A stretch of 21,355 nt of DNA, taken from the NCBI GenBank assembly GCA_000151295.1, contig GG745360.1, positions 525,523 through 546,877 of the forward strand, given 5' to 3'. A model generated the notes under the pieces. That model did not search any database, was not told the origin of the DNA, and was given only the letters and a program-made list of their open reading frames with translations. Numbering within the stretch: the first letter of the stretch is position 1; each line of letters opens with the position of its first letter. This document shows, piece after piece, positions 9,465 through 17,784 of the stretch. The DNA comes from Allomyces macrogynus ATCC 38327 (taxonomy: Eukaryota; Blastocladiomycota; Blastocladiomycetes; Blastocladiales; Blastocladiaceae). A program made the position numbers and the translations under genes.

Positions 9465-10375
9465 CTATGCATGCGCGTACGGGCCCTGCAGCTCCTTGGC
9501 CTCGACGACCATCGTCTTGGAATATTGCCAAAACGCATAGACGAGGTAGAGCTGAATCACACCCCAGACGAGCGACGTCCAGCGCACCGACCCCGACGAG
9601 ACGCCCAGGACGATATTTGCAATCAAGAGCAGCGCCGTGATCGCCGTGAACACCTTGAACGCGCGCGGCCAGCGCTTCTTGGCAGCGACAAACCCAAACA
9701 GCGACCAGAGGAACGAGACGCCGAAAATCGCGGCGAGAACGTAGACAATGGCCTTGACTTGCGTCGTGGTCAACTCGGTATCGCCGCCCGCAGCGGCCAC
9801 GGAGTCGTTGAGCGAGTCGGTGGCAGCATTCGCGCCGTCAACGGATTTGGCGACGCCCACACTCGCGAGCAGGTAGAGAACAAAGACGACGAGGTTCACG
9901 ACGAGGTTGAGGCCGAGCAGGAGCAGGACGCCGCGGCGGATTTCCATGCATCCGCAGCAGGTGCGCTTGACAGTGGACATGTTGAGAATGGGTTCGCGGT
10001 GGACTATTGAGCAGGACGGTGCAGGACTCGGTCAGCGGCAATCGCAGGGCGGAATGGCACGCTGTTCAGCGCAGGCGACGATCCGACGTGGCGGCGCCCT
10101 CGTGCACAACCATTTGGTGGAGATGTGCGGACCTGAACGAAGCGCTGGCGCAAGAACAGAGGACTACTGTTGGCAAGGAAGGGTCGAGGTTGGAAGCCAA
10201 GGACCGCGAGAGTCCCGTCGGGTACTTGAAGGAGAAGGGATACAGCGCGATGGCAACGGGGGCACGCGCTGTATTTGTTCTTGGCGGGCGCAACCCAGAC
10301 GTGTTGGACGAAGACAAGGAGAGGCAGGGAGGCGGTTGCCCTCAGCGTGAAAGATCCAAAGCCGAGGCAAAGTCC
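9305..10375. repeat. tandem segmental duplication, copy A (with 11040-12140)
   Basis: This unit carries the gene at 9465-9980 plus flanks. It matches 11040-12140 at an offset of about 1.73 kb. Similarity covers the 3' flank (35 identical bases at 9314-9348), the coding region (about four fifths of residues identical by eye) and blocks of the upstream region (ggcggaatggca, cggacctgaacga, gctgtatttgttct, ttgccctcagcgt). The edges are approximate. Confidence 0.85.
9465..9980 (-). CDS. four-pass membrane protein, LAPTM/MARVEL-like, tandem copy A
   Basis: Single exon, 171 residues. A short cytosolic Cys-rich start (MSTVKRTCCGCMEIRRG) leads into TM1 (about residues 17-42). A short Ser/Asn/Ala loop with one N-x-S site follows, then TM2 (about 76-98), a basic turn AAKKRWPRAFK, TM3 (about 108-126) and TM4 (about 132-153), with a charged tail. 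CCGCxxxRRGVLLLL at the first helix resembles the CCGCCHVRTG opening of the lysosomal LAPTM4/5 proteins. The length and four helices would also suit a MARVEL-type protein. Function is unknown; an endomembrane or plasma-membrane location is likely. Its sister gene lies at 11204-11710, same strand. The two differ mostly in the first loop and the last ten residues, while the TM3 region and basic turn are nearly invariant. Confidence 0.85.
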   Translation of the reverse strand: MSTVKRTCCGCMEIRRGVLLLLGLNLVVNLVVFVLYLLASVGVAKSVDGANAATDSLNDSVAAAGGDTELTTTQVKAIVYVLAAIFGVSFLWSLFGFVAAKKRWPRAFKVFTAITALLLIANIVLGVSSGSVRWTSLVWGVIQLYLVYAFWQYSKTMVVEAKELQGPYAHA

Positions 10376-11203
10376 TCTCCCCAGAAATGTACAGGACAAA
10401 GTGCGAAAACGGCCAAGCACCTCTCTGGCCTCACGCCAGTCAAGACTGGCCATTTGGCAACGAGGCAGGCCAACAATTTGGTCATCATGTCTGCTCGCCA
10501 GCTGGCCCAAAAGCGCGGTGAGAGACTTTTCCGTAAAGAATCAAAATCTCACAGCGACGTGGAACGTGGGATTAGTCCGAGGAAAAAGTTTATATATTCA
10601 CAAACGAACAGAATGTCGTCAAACAGGGTGGAGAGGGGAGGAGAGCCAAGACCAGGGAACCAAGACAGGGGAGCGACTTCAACGTTGATTCCTGCCGAGA
10701 GGTCATGGATGTGGTTGTGGCAGGCGAAGCAGGCGCCACAAACCATCACCCAAACCAATTAGCAAACTCCAACCTTTTGTTTGAAGACATCAAACCAGCA
10801 AACCAGCAAACCAGCCCGTCAAACCAGCAAACCCACAATCCACCTCAAACCAACCGCCTGGTTTGCTAGTTTGCCGGTTTGCGCCCCCGCAAATTATGGT
10901 CGGGAGCATAGTGTTCTCCACCAGACCATGTCCCCATATACCGCTGAGCTGCTCTGGGGCATCCACCGACGGTTGATGGAACTGTCACTTTGAACAGACC
11001 GGCGACACGCCGCGCGGATATGCGGAGGAGGACGGCGTTCAATCGATTACAGAGCGGAAACGGATGTATTCAAGCGGCAACGGCAGGCGCGAAATAAACG
11101 GGTGATGCTTGACAATGGCAACGACGATGGCGAGAATAATGATACAGAGCAGCAACGCGCAAACGCCAACCAGACCCACCAACCAACACTGCCACGCGGA
11201 CGA
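9981..11203. other. spacer between the tandem copies: promoter of copy A, then 3' flank of copy B
   Basis: The left part (9981 to about 10375) is the duplicated upstream region of copy A. The right part (about 11040-11203) is the duplicated 3' flank of copy B. The unique middle (about 10376-11040) carries an AT-rich tttatatatt at 10588-10598 and the AAACCAGC repeat cluster. A 251-codon plus-strand frame (10007-10762) is not conserved in the other copy, so I do not call it a gene. Confidence 0.6.
10791..10882. repeat. AAACCAGC short tandem repeats with an inverted counterpart
   Basis: At 10791-10833 the motif caaaccagc recurs four times (three in direct tandem, one after a 5-nt interruption), followed by looser aaacc copies to about 10852. 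At 10858-10882 the reverse complement appears as ggtttgctagtttgccggtt. The two halves could pair into a hairpin with a loop of a few tens of bases. The cluster lies in unique DNA between the duplicated copies. Confidence 0.65.
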
Positions 11204-12140
11204 TTACGCGCCCACATACCCGCCGCGTTCCGTGGCCTCGACGGCCATCGTCTTCGAGTATTGCCAAAACTCGTAGATGAAATATAGCTGAAGAATGCCC
11301 CAGATGAGCGACGTCCAGCGCACCGACCCGGATGAGACGCCGAGAACGATATGCGCAATCAAGAACAATGCCGTGATCGCCGTGAAGATCTTGAACGCGC
11401 GCGGCCAGCGCTTCTTGGCCGCGACAAACCCAAACACCGACCACAGGAATGAGACGCCGAAAATCACGGTGAGAACGAAGACAATGGCCTTGACCGTCAA
11501 CTTGGAATTGCCGCCCGCAGCGGCCACGGAATCGTTGAACGAGCCGTTTGTGGAAGGTGCACCGTCGGCGGATCTGGCGACACCCAGACTCGCGAGCAGG
11601 TAGAGGATAAAGACGACAAGGTTCACGACGAGGTTGAGGCCGAGCAGGAGCAGGACGCCGCGGCGGAGATCCATGCATCCGCAGAAAGTGCGCCGCTTGA
11701 CGGTCGCCATGATGAGGATGGGGTCGGGCGGAGGTGGGATCGTCTGCTTTGGAGGAATGGCTAGGTCAGTGGCCATTTGGGGGCGGAATGGCATGGTGTT
11801 TCGCGCGGACGACGATCCGACGCGGTCCGTCGCCGCGCCCTCGTGGACAATAGTTTGGTCAGGACGTGGAGTCACGGACCTGAACGAGGTGCCGGTGCAA
11901 GAGCGATCGGGCCGAAGTGCAATCCAAGCTGGTACGAAGAGCTGGAAAGCAAGGACCGCGAGTTGACCGTCAGGTAGGCACTTGGAGGAGTGAAACGACG
12001 CGACGGCAAGCGGCGGCACGCTGTATTTGTTCTATCGGCCAGAACAGCTCTGACGTGTCGGACCAAGGCAAGGAGCGTGGTTTGCCCTCAGCGTAAACGC
12101 TCAGAATCAGGCGCTTGGTGTGCACCCGGGCAAAGTCCGC
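11040..12140. repeat. tandem segmental duplication, copy B (with 9305-10375)
   Basis: This is the counterpart of copy A in the same orientation. The 35 identical bases of the 3' flank are at 11049-11083, and the matching upstream blocks run to about 12095 (ttgccctcagcgt). Small indels and substitutions separate the copies outside the gene, so the duplication is recent but not identical. Confidence 0.85.
11204..11710 (-). CDS. four-pass membrane protein, LAPTM/MARVEL-like, tandem copy B
   Basis: Single exon, 168 residues, starting MATVKRRTFCGCMDLRRG at 11710. The open frame continues upstream to 12019, but I choose 11710 because it aligns exactly with the start of copy A, and the upstream part lies in the duplicated promoter, where the frame is not kept. 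The helix plan is the same as in copy A. The first Cys of the CCGC cluster is Phe here, the first loop is three residues shorter after GGNSKLT, and the tail reads ERGGYVGA. Both copies are intact, and most substitutions are conservative (Val/Ile, Lys/Arg, Asp/Glu), which suggests both are under purifying selection rather than one decaying. Confidence 0.85.
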   Translation of the reverse strand: MATVKRRTFCGCMDLRRGVLLLLGLNLVVNLVVFILYLLASLGVARSADGAPSTNGSFNDSVAAAGGNSKLTVKAIVFVLTVIFGVSFLWSVFGFVAAKKRWPRAFKIFTAITALFLIAHIVLGVSSGSVRWTSLIWGILQLYFIYEFWQYSKTMAVEATERGGYVGA

Positions 12141-12651
12141 CTCGAGTGGTGCGGCATTGTCTTGGGTTGATGCTGGTTGCGCTTGGTTGCGTGCATGCGC
12201 AGTGCTGTTCGACGTTTAGCGTGGGCATCAGCGGAAATGAACCTCAAACTCTTCTGCAAAAATAGATTCCGCACGTTTCAGAAGCCAGAACGCGCGCACA
12301 CAGCACCGTGGACGCCGCGCTCCAGAAGGTTGAAAGGGGCGCGAGCGGCGTGCGTGCAACGATGCGTACGGGCGCGCGCTTGGGTAGTGCAGCGTGTCGC
12401 TGTTGTCAGAGCCTGACAAGTGTTTCTCTGATGCTTCCATCCCAACCAACCAACCAACGAAATGATGCACGATGGAAAACTGGACGCGGAGCATGCGTGC
12501 GGAACATGCCAAGCGAGCACCGAAGGCACTCTCGGTTGCCTTGGTATACGGCAGGGGCGCATGAACGACGGGCTGCCAAGCGTTTCTGTCCCCATCGACT
12601 GTTGGCAGGATGAAGAAACGGCGCACGACAAGACGGATTCATTTTCTCCTT
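11711..12651. other. upstream region of copy B and intergenic DNA
   Basis: The region up to about 12140 is the duplicated promoter of copy B. The rest, to the 3' end of the small acidic gene, shows no convincing frame. The minus-strand frame that runs through 12278-12651 is the unspliced continuation of the small acidic gene and loses protein character after its intron. Confidence 0.5.
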
Positions 12652-13033
12652 TTACATTGGGAACCATGCCCGGATCGCGTTCGGGAACACTACGCCGAGC
12701 GAGCTGGTCAGCACTATGATCGTCGGCTCGGCTCGCCTGCGCGCTCGTCAAAGAAAACGTACAGGTGAGCGCGAGACGACGCCCCACAAACTTGGCGACG
12801 AGCGGCAGGACCATGGTCGTGAGTGTGGTCTTGAGCACGGTCATTTGCTGCTCGTACTCGGCCTCGAGCCGGCGCAGTTCCTCGTCTGACTCGTCGTCGA
12901 GATCCTCGTCGCCGGCAAGCCCCCACTCGTCGTCGTGGTTCGACAAGATGCCAGTACCGGCCACGTCGGCCCAGAACCCGGAACTGAGGTCGTCGTCATC
13001 GTCGTCGAGCTCGGCAAACGGCGGCGTCGACAT
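12652..13033 (-). CDS. small acidic protein with hydrophobic C-terminus, possibly Mim2-like
   Basis: Two exons: 13033-12763 and 12689-12652, with a 73-nt intron (GTACGT donor, GCTGAC branch site, CGTAG acceptor), giving 102 residues. The N-terminal half is strongly acidic (FAELDDDDDDLSSGFW, then DEDLDDESDEELRRLEAEYE). The C-terminal half is a hydrophobic segment, KTTLTTMVLPLVAKFVGRR, ending NAIRAWFPM. As I remember them, small fungal outer-mitochondrial-membrane Mim2 proteins share this plan: an acidic half, then a single helix ending in a G+RR+A-like motif. I hold this loosely. Splicing in an upstream minus-strand exon (MDQDLPSSPTSS, start 13308, donor GTGAGG at 13187, acceptor at 13036) would keep the frame and add about 41 residues; the donor is good but the 152-nt intron is long for this window. 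Confidence 0.5.
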
Positions 13034-13308
13034 GCCTCGGCTAGCGGGTCCGGAAAAGCACGTGAGATCGTCGTGTTTCGTGGAGACTACATTGCGCAGT
13101 CGAAAGCGAACCTCGACGAGGAATCTACAGACGCGCCAGCAGTCCACGACGCGGACGTGGTCGTGGGCACAGATGCAGCGGCCTCACCCACGACAAACCC
13201 GTCTTCGTCGATGGGCAGCAAAGAGGCAGGCACGTGCTCGGGCGAAGCCGGCAGCGGCACGCCCGCGGCGACCGAACTGGTGGGGCTGGAGGGCAGATCT
13301 TGGTCCAT

Positions 13309-13691
13309 GGCGGCGGGCAGCGCGTCGCGATTGCAGGCAGTCGCGCGTCGCGAGCTCGTTGTGGCGCGGTGGTTCCTTGTTGGCACTGGTCCTGGGCGAA
13401 CTGATCGCGAGAGATGCGTGTTGCCAGCTGGGTGCCAAAGATATCACGACGCGCCGTGGCCTTGCAGGCTGCGTGTTCTCTCATCCCCGACGACACTTTG
13501 ATCGCTTACGGCTTCTCGGCATGCTTCCATCCACCCGTACCCGCAACTAGCTGCATTCAAGGCACAACGATCCGCACGCACGCACACGCCAGTTCGACGG
13601 CACCGCAAGCGCAAGTAACCTGCTCTCGACCCAAACTGGCCAATCGGCGGCGCCAGTTATTGTACCTGCACCAGCGCTCGTGCCCGCCGCT
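13309..13691. other. intergenic stretch, nothing recognised
   Basis: About 380 bases upstream of the small acidic gene's possible first exon and upstream of the doubtful ORF at 13692. I see no good frame, repeat or RNA gene. Confidence 0.4.
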
Positions 13692-14111
13692 ATGGCACAC
13701 GTTCTCCGCGCCTGCGTCGCTGCTGCGACCGCGTCCTCGTCGCGCCGCCTGCACTCGGCGACGGCTCGCGCGCACCACGTACTTGCCGACCACCTGCCGC
13801 CCGTAGCCGTGTGCCTGCCGCACGCAGCCGTCCAAGTGAATTCGGCCAAGCTCGTCACGATGCTCTCTCGCCGTGCTGCCGCGCACCATTTACCAACCAG
13901 AGTGCTCGATGCGGCGGGCGCAGCGCGCCAGAGACGTCGAATGGTGCTACTGCACGAGCTTGCGCCGGCGCCAGATGGCGCCGCGATTGTGCACCGTGTC
14001 GCCGTGCACGAGGTGGTCGTAGATGCTGCTGCCGGCGACCCCGAGATGCTGCAAAGTACGCGCACCCTCGTTCCCTTGATCGCGAAAATCAGACTCTCCA
14101 ACAAACGATGA
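13692..14111 (+). CDS. unresolved ORF, open on both strands
   Basis: The plus frame from 13692 encodes 139 residues. It begins like a mitochondrial presequence (MAHVLRACVAAATASSSRRL) and is then Ala/Val/Arg/His-rich. Its TGA overlaps the ATG of the next gene, which is odd in a eukaryote. A GTACGC donor at 14054 could instead splice it in frame into that gene (acceptor CACAG near 14131). Against it, between about 13950 and 14050 base composition fits the minus strand better. There the minus frame ending at 13947 (IYDHLVHGDTVHNRGAIWRR) has third-position GC above 90 percent by my count, against about 74 percent for the plus frame, but it has no upstream ATG. I cannot settle the strand. Confidence 0.2.
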   Translation: MAHVLRACVAAATASSSRRLHSATARAHHVLADHLPPVAVCLPHAAVQVNSAKLVTMLSRRAAAHHLPTRVLDAAGAARQRRRMVLLHELAPAPDGAAIVHRVAVHEVVVDAAAGDPEMLQSTRTLVPLIAKIRLSNKR

Positions 14112-14701
14112 ACCGCGTTGCCAGCACAGCCCCCGCCCTCGACCCCATCCACCTCGCGCGCTACCCGCCACTCTGCACGCCGAAAACCGAGCTCCTGCAC
14201 CTCGCCACCGAATACTCGTCCCCCGCGGCGCTCGGGCTCGTCATATTCGTGCACCACCCGCTCCCGACCGCCGCTATTTTCGTGACCTTACCCGTGCTCT
14301 TCGACGTCTACCTCTACACGTTTGTGCTCGCCACGTCGGTTTTGGTCCTGCTCTGGGCCGCGACGCCGAAACGCGTCCACGCGCGCGACGTACACGCGCT
14401 GGCAGCGCATGTGACGCGGCTGCTAGTGAGCACGGCGCGCAGTTCGAGCGAGCCAGAGAGGGTGGTCTGGGTCGAGCCGTGCGACGAGGTCGCGGACGAT
14501 CCGGCACGGGTCACGGTCTGGGCAGATTCGGCGGTGCGGTTGCCGGACATGCCGGTGCCGCGGAAACGAGCTGCTTCGGCGCCGGTGGGGGCGGATGCGG
14601 TGGACGAGGGTCGCGGCGGCCGGAACGCTGCGATCCTCGGTGCCAACGCAGAGTGGGGAACCAGGGACCGAATGGCGCATGCGCTGGGGCTGGCACGATG
14701 A
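14108..14701 (+). CDS. unidentified small membrane protein
   Basis: Single exon, 197 residues, with very high GC at third positions, so coding is convincing even though I recognise no family. A polar head (MNRVASTAPALDPIHLARYP) precedes a hydrophobic stretch at about residues 41-80, likely two membrane helices with little loop between them (LGLVIFVHHPLPTAAIFVTL and YTFVLATSVLVLLWA). The C-terminal 115 residues are soluble and rich in Ala, Arg, Val and Asp. The start is chosen for its A-rich leader (caacaaacgATG). An N-terminal extension spliced from 13692 is possible. It lies 239 bases upstream of, and on the same strand as, the TTI2-like gene. Confidence 0.6.
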   Translation: MNRVASTAPALDPIHLARYPPLCTPKTELLHLATEYSSPAALGLVIFVHHPLPTAAIFVTLPVLFDVYLYTFVLATSVLVLLWAATPKRVHARDVHALAAHVTRLLVSTARSSSEPERVVWVEPCDEVADDPARVTVWADSAVRLPDMPVPRKRAASAPVGADAVDEGRGGRNAAILGANAEWGTRDRMAHALGLAR

Positions 14702-14940
14702 AGATAACGGGTGTGAAACAGCGGGGACTGGCAAGATAGAGGACCGCGTGCCTGCATCGCCGGGATAGACTTGGACGTTGATGCTGCTGCTGGACGAAAG
14801 AATGAATACATAGGTCAATGACTGTTGCAAACAAAAGAAGGGGGGTTGCGATGGGTTTTTGTGATCCTCACGCCGTCGAAAAGTATGGATCGCTTCCACT
14901 CCCTCGGCAACAACCAATATTGCCAGTTTTGATACGCGCG

Positions 14941-16119
14941 ATGGACGACGATCTGCGGGACCTTGTGCAAACGTTCCGCCAGGCATCCAGCAATACGTCC
15001 GACACGCCAGCATGGACAAACGCGACCGTAATTGACCGACTGTCGGCCAAGATCCGCAACAGCTCGTACGAATCCTTTCAACCAACAACCGATCCGATGA
15101 TCCCATCAGCGAGCATCCACGCCCGCACCTTTCCATCTTTTATCGTTCTAACGAACGGTTTATCGCGTCCCTTTGCCCGCCCAGCCCCGCCGACCTCGCC
15201 GACATCCTCCCGTTCCTGACCGCACCGCTCATCACCGTCATTGAATCCACCGACCCGGCCGTCCAGCACCAAGGTCTCGTTCTCCTCGCGCACGCCGTGC
15301 ACACCCTTCCGCCCGCCGTTCTGCGCCGATCGAACCGTGCTGGTCTCTTCTGGGACCTCGTCACGCGCATCCTCGCCGCTAAGCAGGCCACGACATGGAC
15401 TCGCAAGCACGCCGACGTGGTGGACGCGGGTGTTGCCGTCGCGCTAGACCTGGTACGAGTACGACACGCACGTGATGAGAACGGGAGGTTGTGGCAAGCG
15501 GATGCCGAGACGGTCCTGAACCGCGCCCTTGCCGCGCTGGAGACGGCGGCGAGCGGGTCGCAGACCGCGGCAGCGCAGGACGTTGGTGCGCGTTTTGTAC
15601 GTTGCTCTCCGCCCGCTTACATGGCCTGAATCCCGTTTCTGATCTTGACTTTCCCGAGTATAGGCATGGACCCGCGCGACCCGTACCGTCCTGATCGCCC
15701 TCGGCCCCGTTCTCGCACTCCGGTCTACGGCGCGCGCGCTCGCATCGCTCTGTCACCCACTCATCTCTCCGCGCGGCCAGGCCGAGGTGCGGGATCTGCA
15801 GCTGCTCGCGCTCACGACCGTGATCAACGTGTACCTGGCGCCTGCAGACTTGTCGGGCGCGCCGGCTCCGCCCGTGATCGCTGAAGCCCCACGGCTACTC
15901 GCGGCGTTTGGGCACTGGTGGGCACATGCTTCGGAAGAGGAGCGGGTGGGCGAGGTCGGGGTGCTGGTGCGGCGTGCGTGGGAGGTGCTTGGACCGCGGT
16001 ATCCAAATCCGGTGGATCTGGACGCGGTGCGCGCCGTGTTTGGGCCCGCAGTGGACGGATTGTTGCTCGTGAGCGAGGAGAGCAAAAAAGGCGATTTGAA
16101 GGCCGCGGTGGTCGTGTAA
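14941..16119 (+). CDS. TTI2-like helical-repeat protein
   Basis: The gene model has exons 14941-15065, 15110-15596 and 15664-16119, giving 355 residues. The second intron (15597-15663, GTACGT donor, TTGAC branch site, TATAG acceptor) is strong. The first (15066-15109, GTACGA to ATCAG) is only 44 nt, and an indel near 15080 is an alternative. Coding resumes around SEHPRPHLSIFYRSNERF. The centre (ILPFLTAPLITVIESTDP, then QGLVLLAHAV, PPAVLRRSNRAGLFWDLV) follows the TTI2 pattern of a 'LLDD' helix, 'rGL.lL..lL' and 'll.rtGl..vf'. The third exon (RTVLIALGPVLALRSTARAL) looks like the later HEAT-type helices. TTI2 works with TELO2 and TTI1 as a chaperone adaptor for PIKK kinases such as TOR and ATM/ATR. 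Length is a little short of yeast Tti2. Another HEAT-repeat protein is possible. Confidence 0.5.
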
Positions 16120-16213
16120 ATGAAAGCAAATCGAAACAGCTATGTTGTCGATACGAACAAAAACCAGAAACGACTCAACACGACCAAAATCTCAACCGAC
16201 CAAAACACCTCTC

Positions 16214-17320
16214 TCACTTCTTGGCCGCCTCCGCCGCCTCCGCGCGGACTGCTTGACACTTCTCATTGAACACCTCAGCATGGAACCACGACCCCGCGGT
16301 TGGCCACGACTCCGATCAAACACCGCACGGGACAACTTGCGCACCTCGGGGTCGTTTCGACTTCAAAAGCCGCCGCACGCACCTGGTTCACAATTCGCCG
16401 CCGCGTCGCGTGTGGGCCACGGGCCCAAACACACGGCGCGGGTTCGCGGCCCCGCCCGCACGCTCCAGGTCCACCGCGCGACCCAGCGCCTCGAGCAACG
16501 TCTTAGCGTCATTGGTTACGACCGGCTTGGTGCCGGGCGTCTTGATGTCGCCGAGCATGAACTGCAGCCGCTGCAGTTCCGACGCGCACGACTGGCGGTC
16601 CTTGTTGGCGGCAATCTCCTTCAACAGCGTTTGCGCCGCGGCGTGGGCGTCGCGCGACCCGTCGGCCAAGCACGCATCCACCGCGCGCGAGTAGGCCCGC
16701 CCGGACGGCGAGCCGAGGCCGAACGTCTCGTGCAGCGCCAACACTGCAAGCGCAGCCGTGAAGACGCGCACCTTCTCCTTCTCGCCAACCGTCCCGGTCT
16801 TCTTCCCATTGCGCGCGTGAATCGCGAGTTCTTCCAAAATGTACTCCAAATCCGCGCGGCCCGGCACGATCCCGTAGGTCTGCGGGTCGGTGACCCACGT
16901 GAGCGCGCGGAACGGCGACTTGCCCCCAATCCGGGCGATCCGGATCGCGTTGGTCGCCGCGACGGTGGGGATCGGCAGATTCTTCGCGCGCCAGGTGCGC
17001 AACACCGACTCGATGTCCTTCACGCGCATCGCGTGCGGGCGCAAGTGGCGCGCCGAGACGAGCAGGTGCTGCACGAGCGAGTGCGTCGCGCCGAGCGCCG
17101 GCATCGCCTCCAGGGCGGACCGGGTCTGGTCGAGGATCGTGGCGAGCGGGAGCGGGCGGTACTGCATGAGCGGCTTGGTCGGCGGGTTCTTTTTGGGGAG
17201 TGGCTGGGGCGTGGTCGACGAGGTTGAGATGTTGGCGGCGGCCGTGGCGAGCGCCCGCTGCGCGGTGGCCGCTGCGGGGCGGGCCGCGGCCGTACGGGCG
17301 GCGAGAACGCTGGCAATCAT
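16214..17320 (-). CDS. mitochondrial helical-repeat protein (PPR/mitoribosome-like), frame broken three times near its end
   Basis: From 17320 the frame starts with a classic mitochondrial presequence (MIASVLAARTAAARPAAATA, no acidic residue). It then runs through alpha-helical sequence without introns to a TGA at 16388. Segments such as RVKDIESVLRTWRAKNLP and FRALTWVTDPQTYGIVPGRA recall PPR-type mitochondrial proteins and small-subunit mitoribosomal factors, where 'a..l..dp..YGi.P' spacing occurs. I cannot name the family. The frame does not really end at 16388: good coding continues in successive frames as RRIVNQVRAAAFEVETTP, EVRKLSRAVFDRSRGQP and WFHAEVFNEKCQAVRAEAAE, ending at a TGA at 16214-16216. 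Each step needs one extra base, two of them at CCCC and GGGG runs. With these the protein would be about 369 residues. A single 123-nt intron (16432-16310) is a weaker alternative. Confidence 0.6.
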
Positions 17321-17784
17321 CGTGGCGGTGTCGGGATTGGCTGGGAAGAGGCCGGGATTGGGACGCTGGTGGCTCGACGGCGGGACGAATATGCAGGCCG
17401 CGACCGATTGCAGCGAGTTGAGCGTTGCTGTCGAGCGTGGTGGGCCCTCAGTCAGGATTGCCGCGAGGACGGTTTTCGTTTTGGCGAGATCAGACTAATT
17501 GAACAGTGATCAGCATGCAACGTGACCAAACATGCGCGACCACATCACAGATCACAAACAGCAACAGATGAGAAAAATAAGTGCTATTATCACGTAATTT
17601 ATCCATTTCGCTGGCCAAATTATCTGCAATACCGAAACGAAGACTAGAGAACTAGCGACGCGACAGACGACAGCATCGACGACGACGACAGAATGGGACG
17701 ACACCCCCACGACGCGTCACGCCCCGCTACCACTTACAGCCGCGCGCCTGGAACGCCAGGCGCCGGCGTCGACCGCGCCCCGAG
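17321..17784. other. intergenic region, promoter of the mitochondrial protein gene and 3' end of the reductase gene
   Basis: Contains the most AT-rich patch of the window (about 17560-17640, with aaaaataag and acgtaatttatcc). No gene or RNA is visible. On the minus strand it is downstream of the reductase and upstream of the mitochondrial protein gene. Confidence 0.5.

Noticed and set aside
10007..10762. 251-codon plus-strand ORF upstream of four-pass copy A
   Set aside because: The DNA is duplicated at 11737-12140 but the frame is not conserved there; no domain character.
13547..14257. 236-codon minus-strand ORF
   Set aside because: Very rich in Ala/Ser/Thr/Cys with weaker third-position GC; its upstream end is antisense to the convincing gene at 14108.
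16142..17227. 361-codon plus-strand ORF antisense to the mitochondrial protein gene
   Set aside because: Composed mostly of Arg, Gly, Leu and His in shadow fashion; the opposite strand has a presequence and normal composition.
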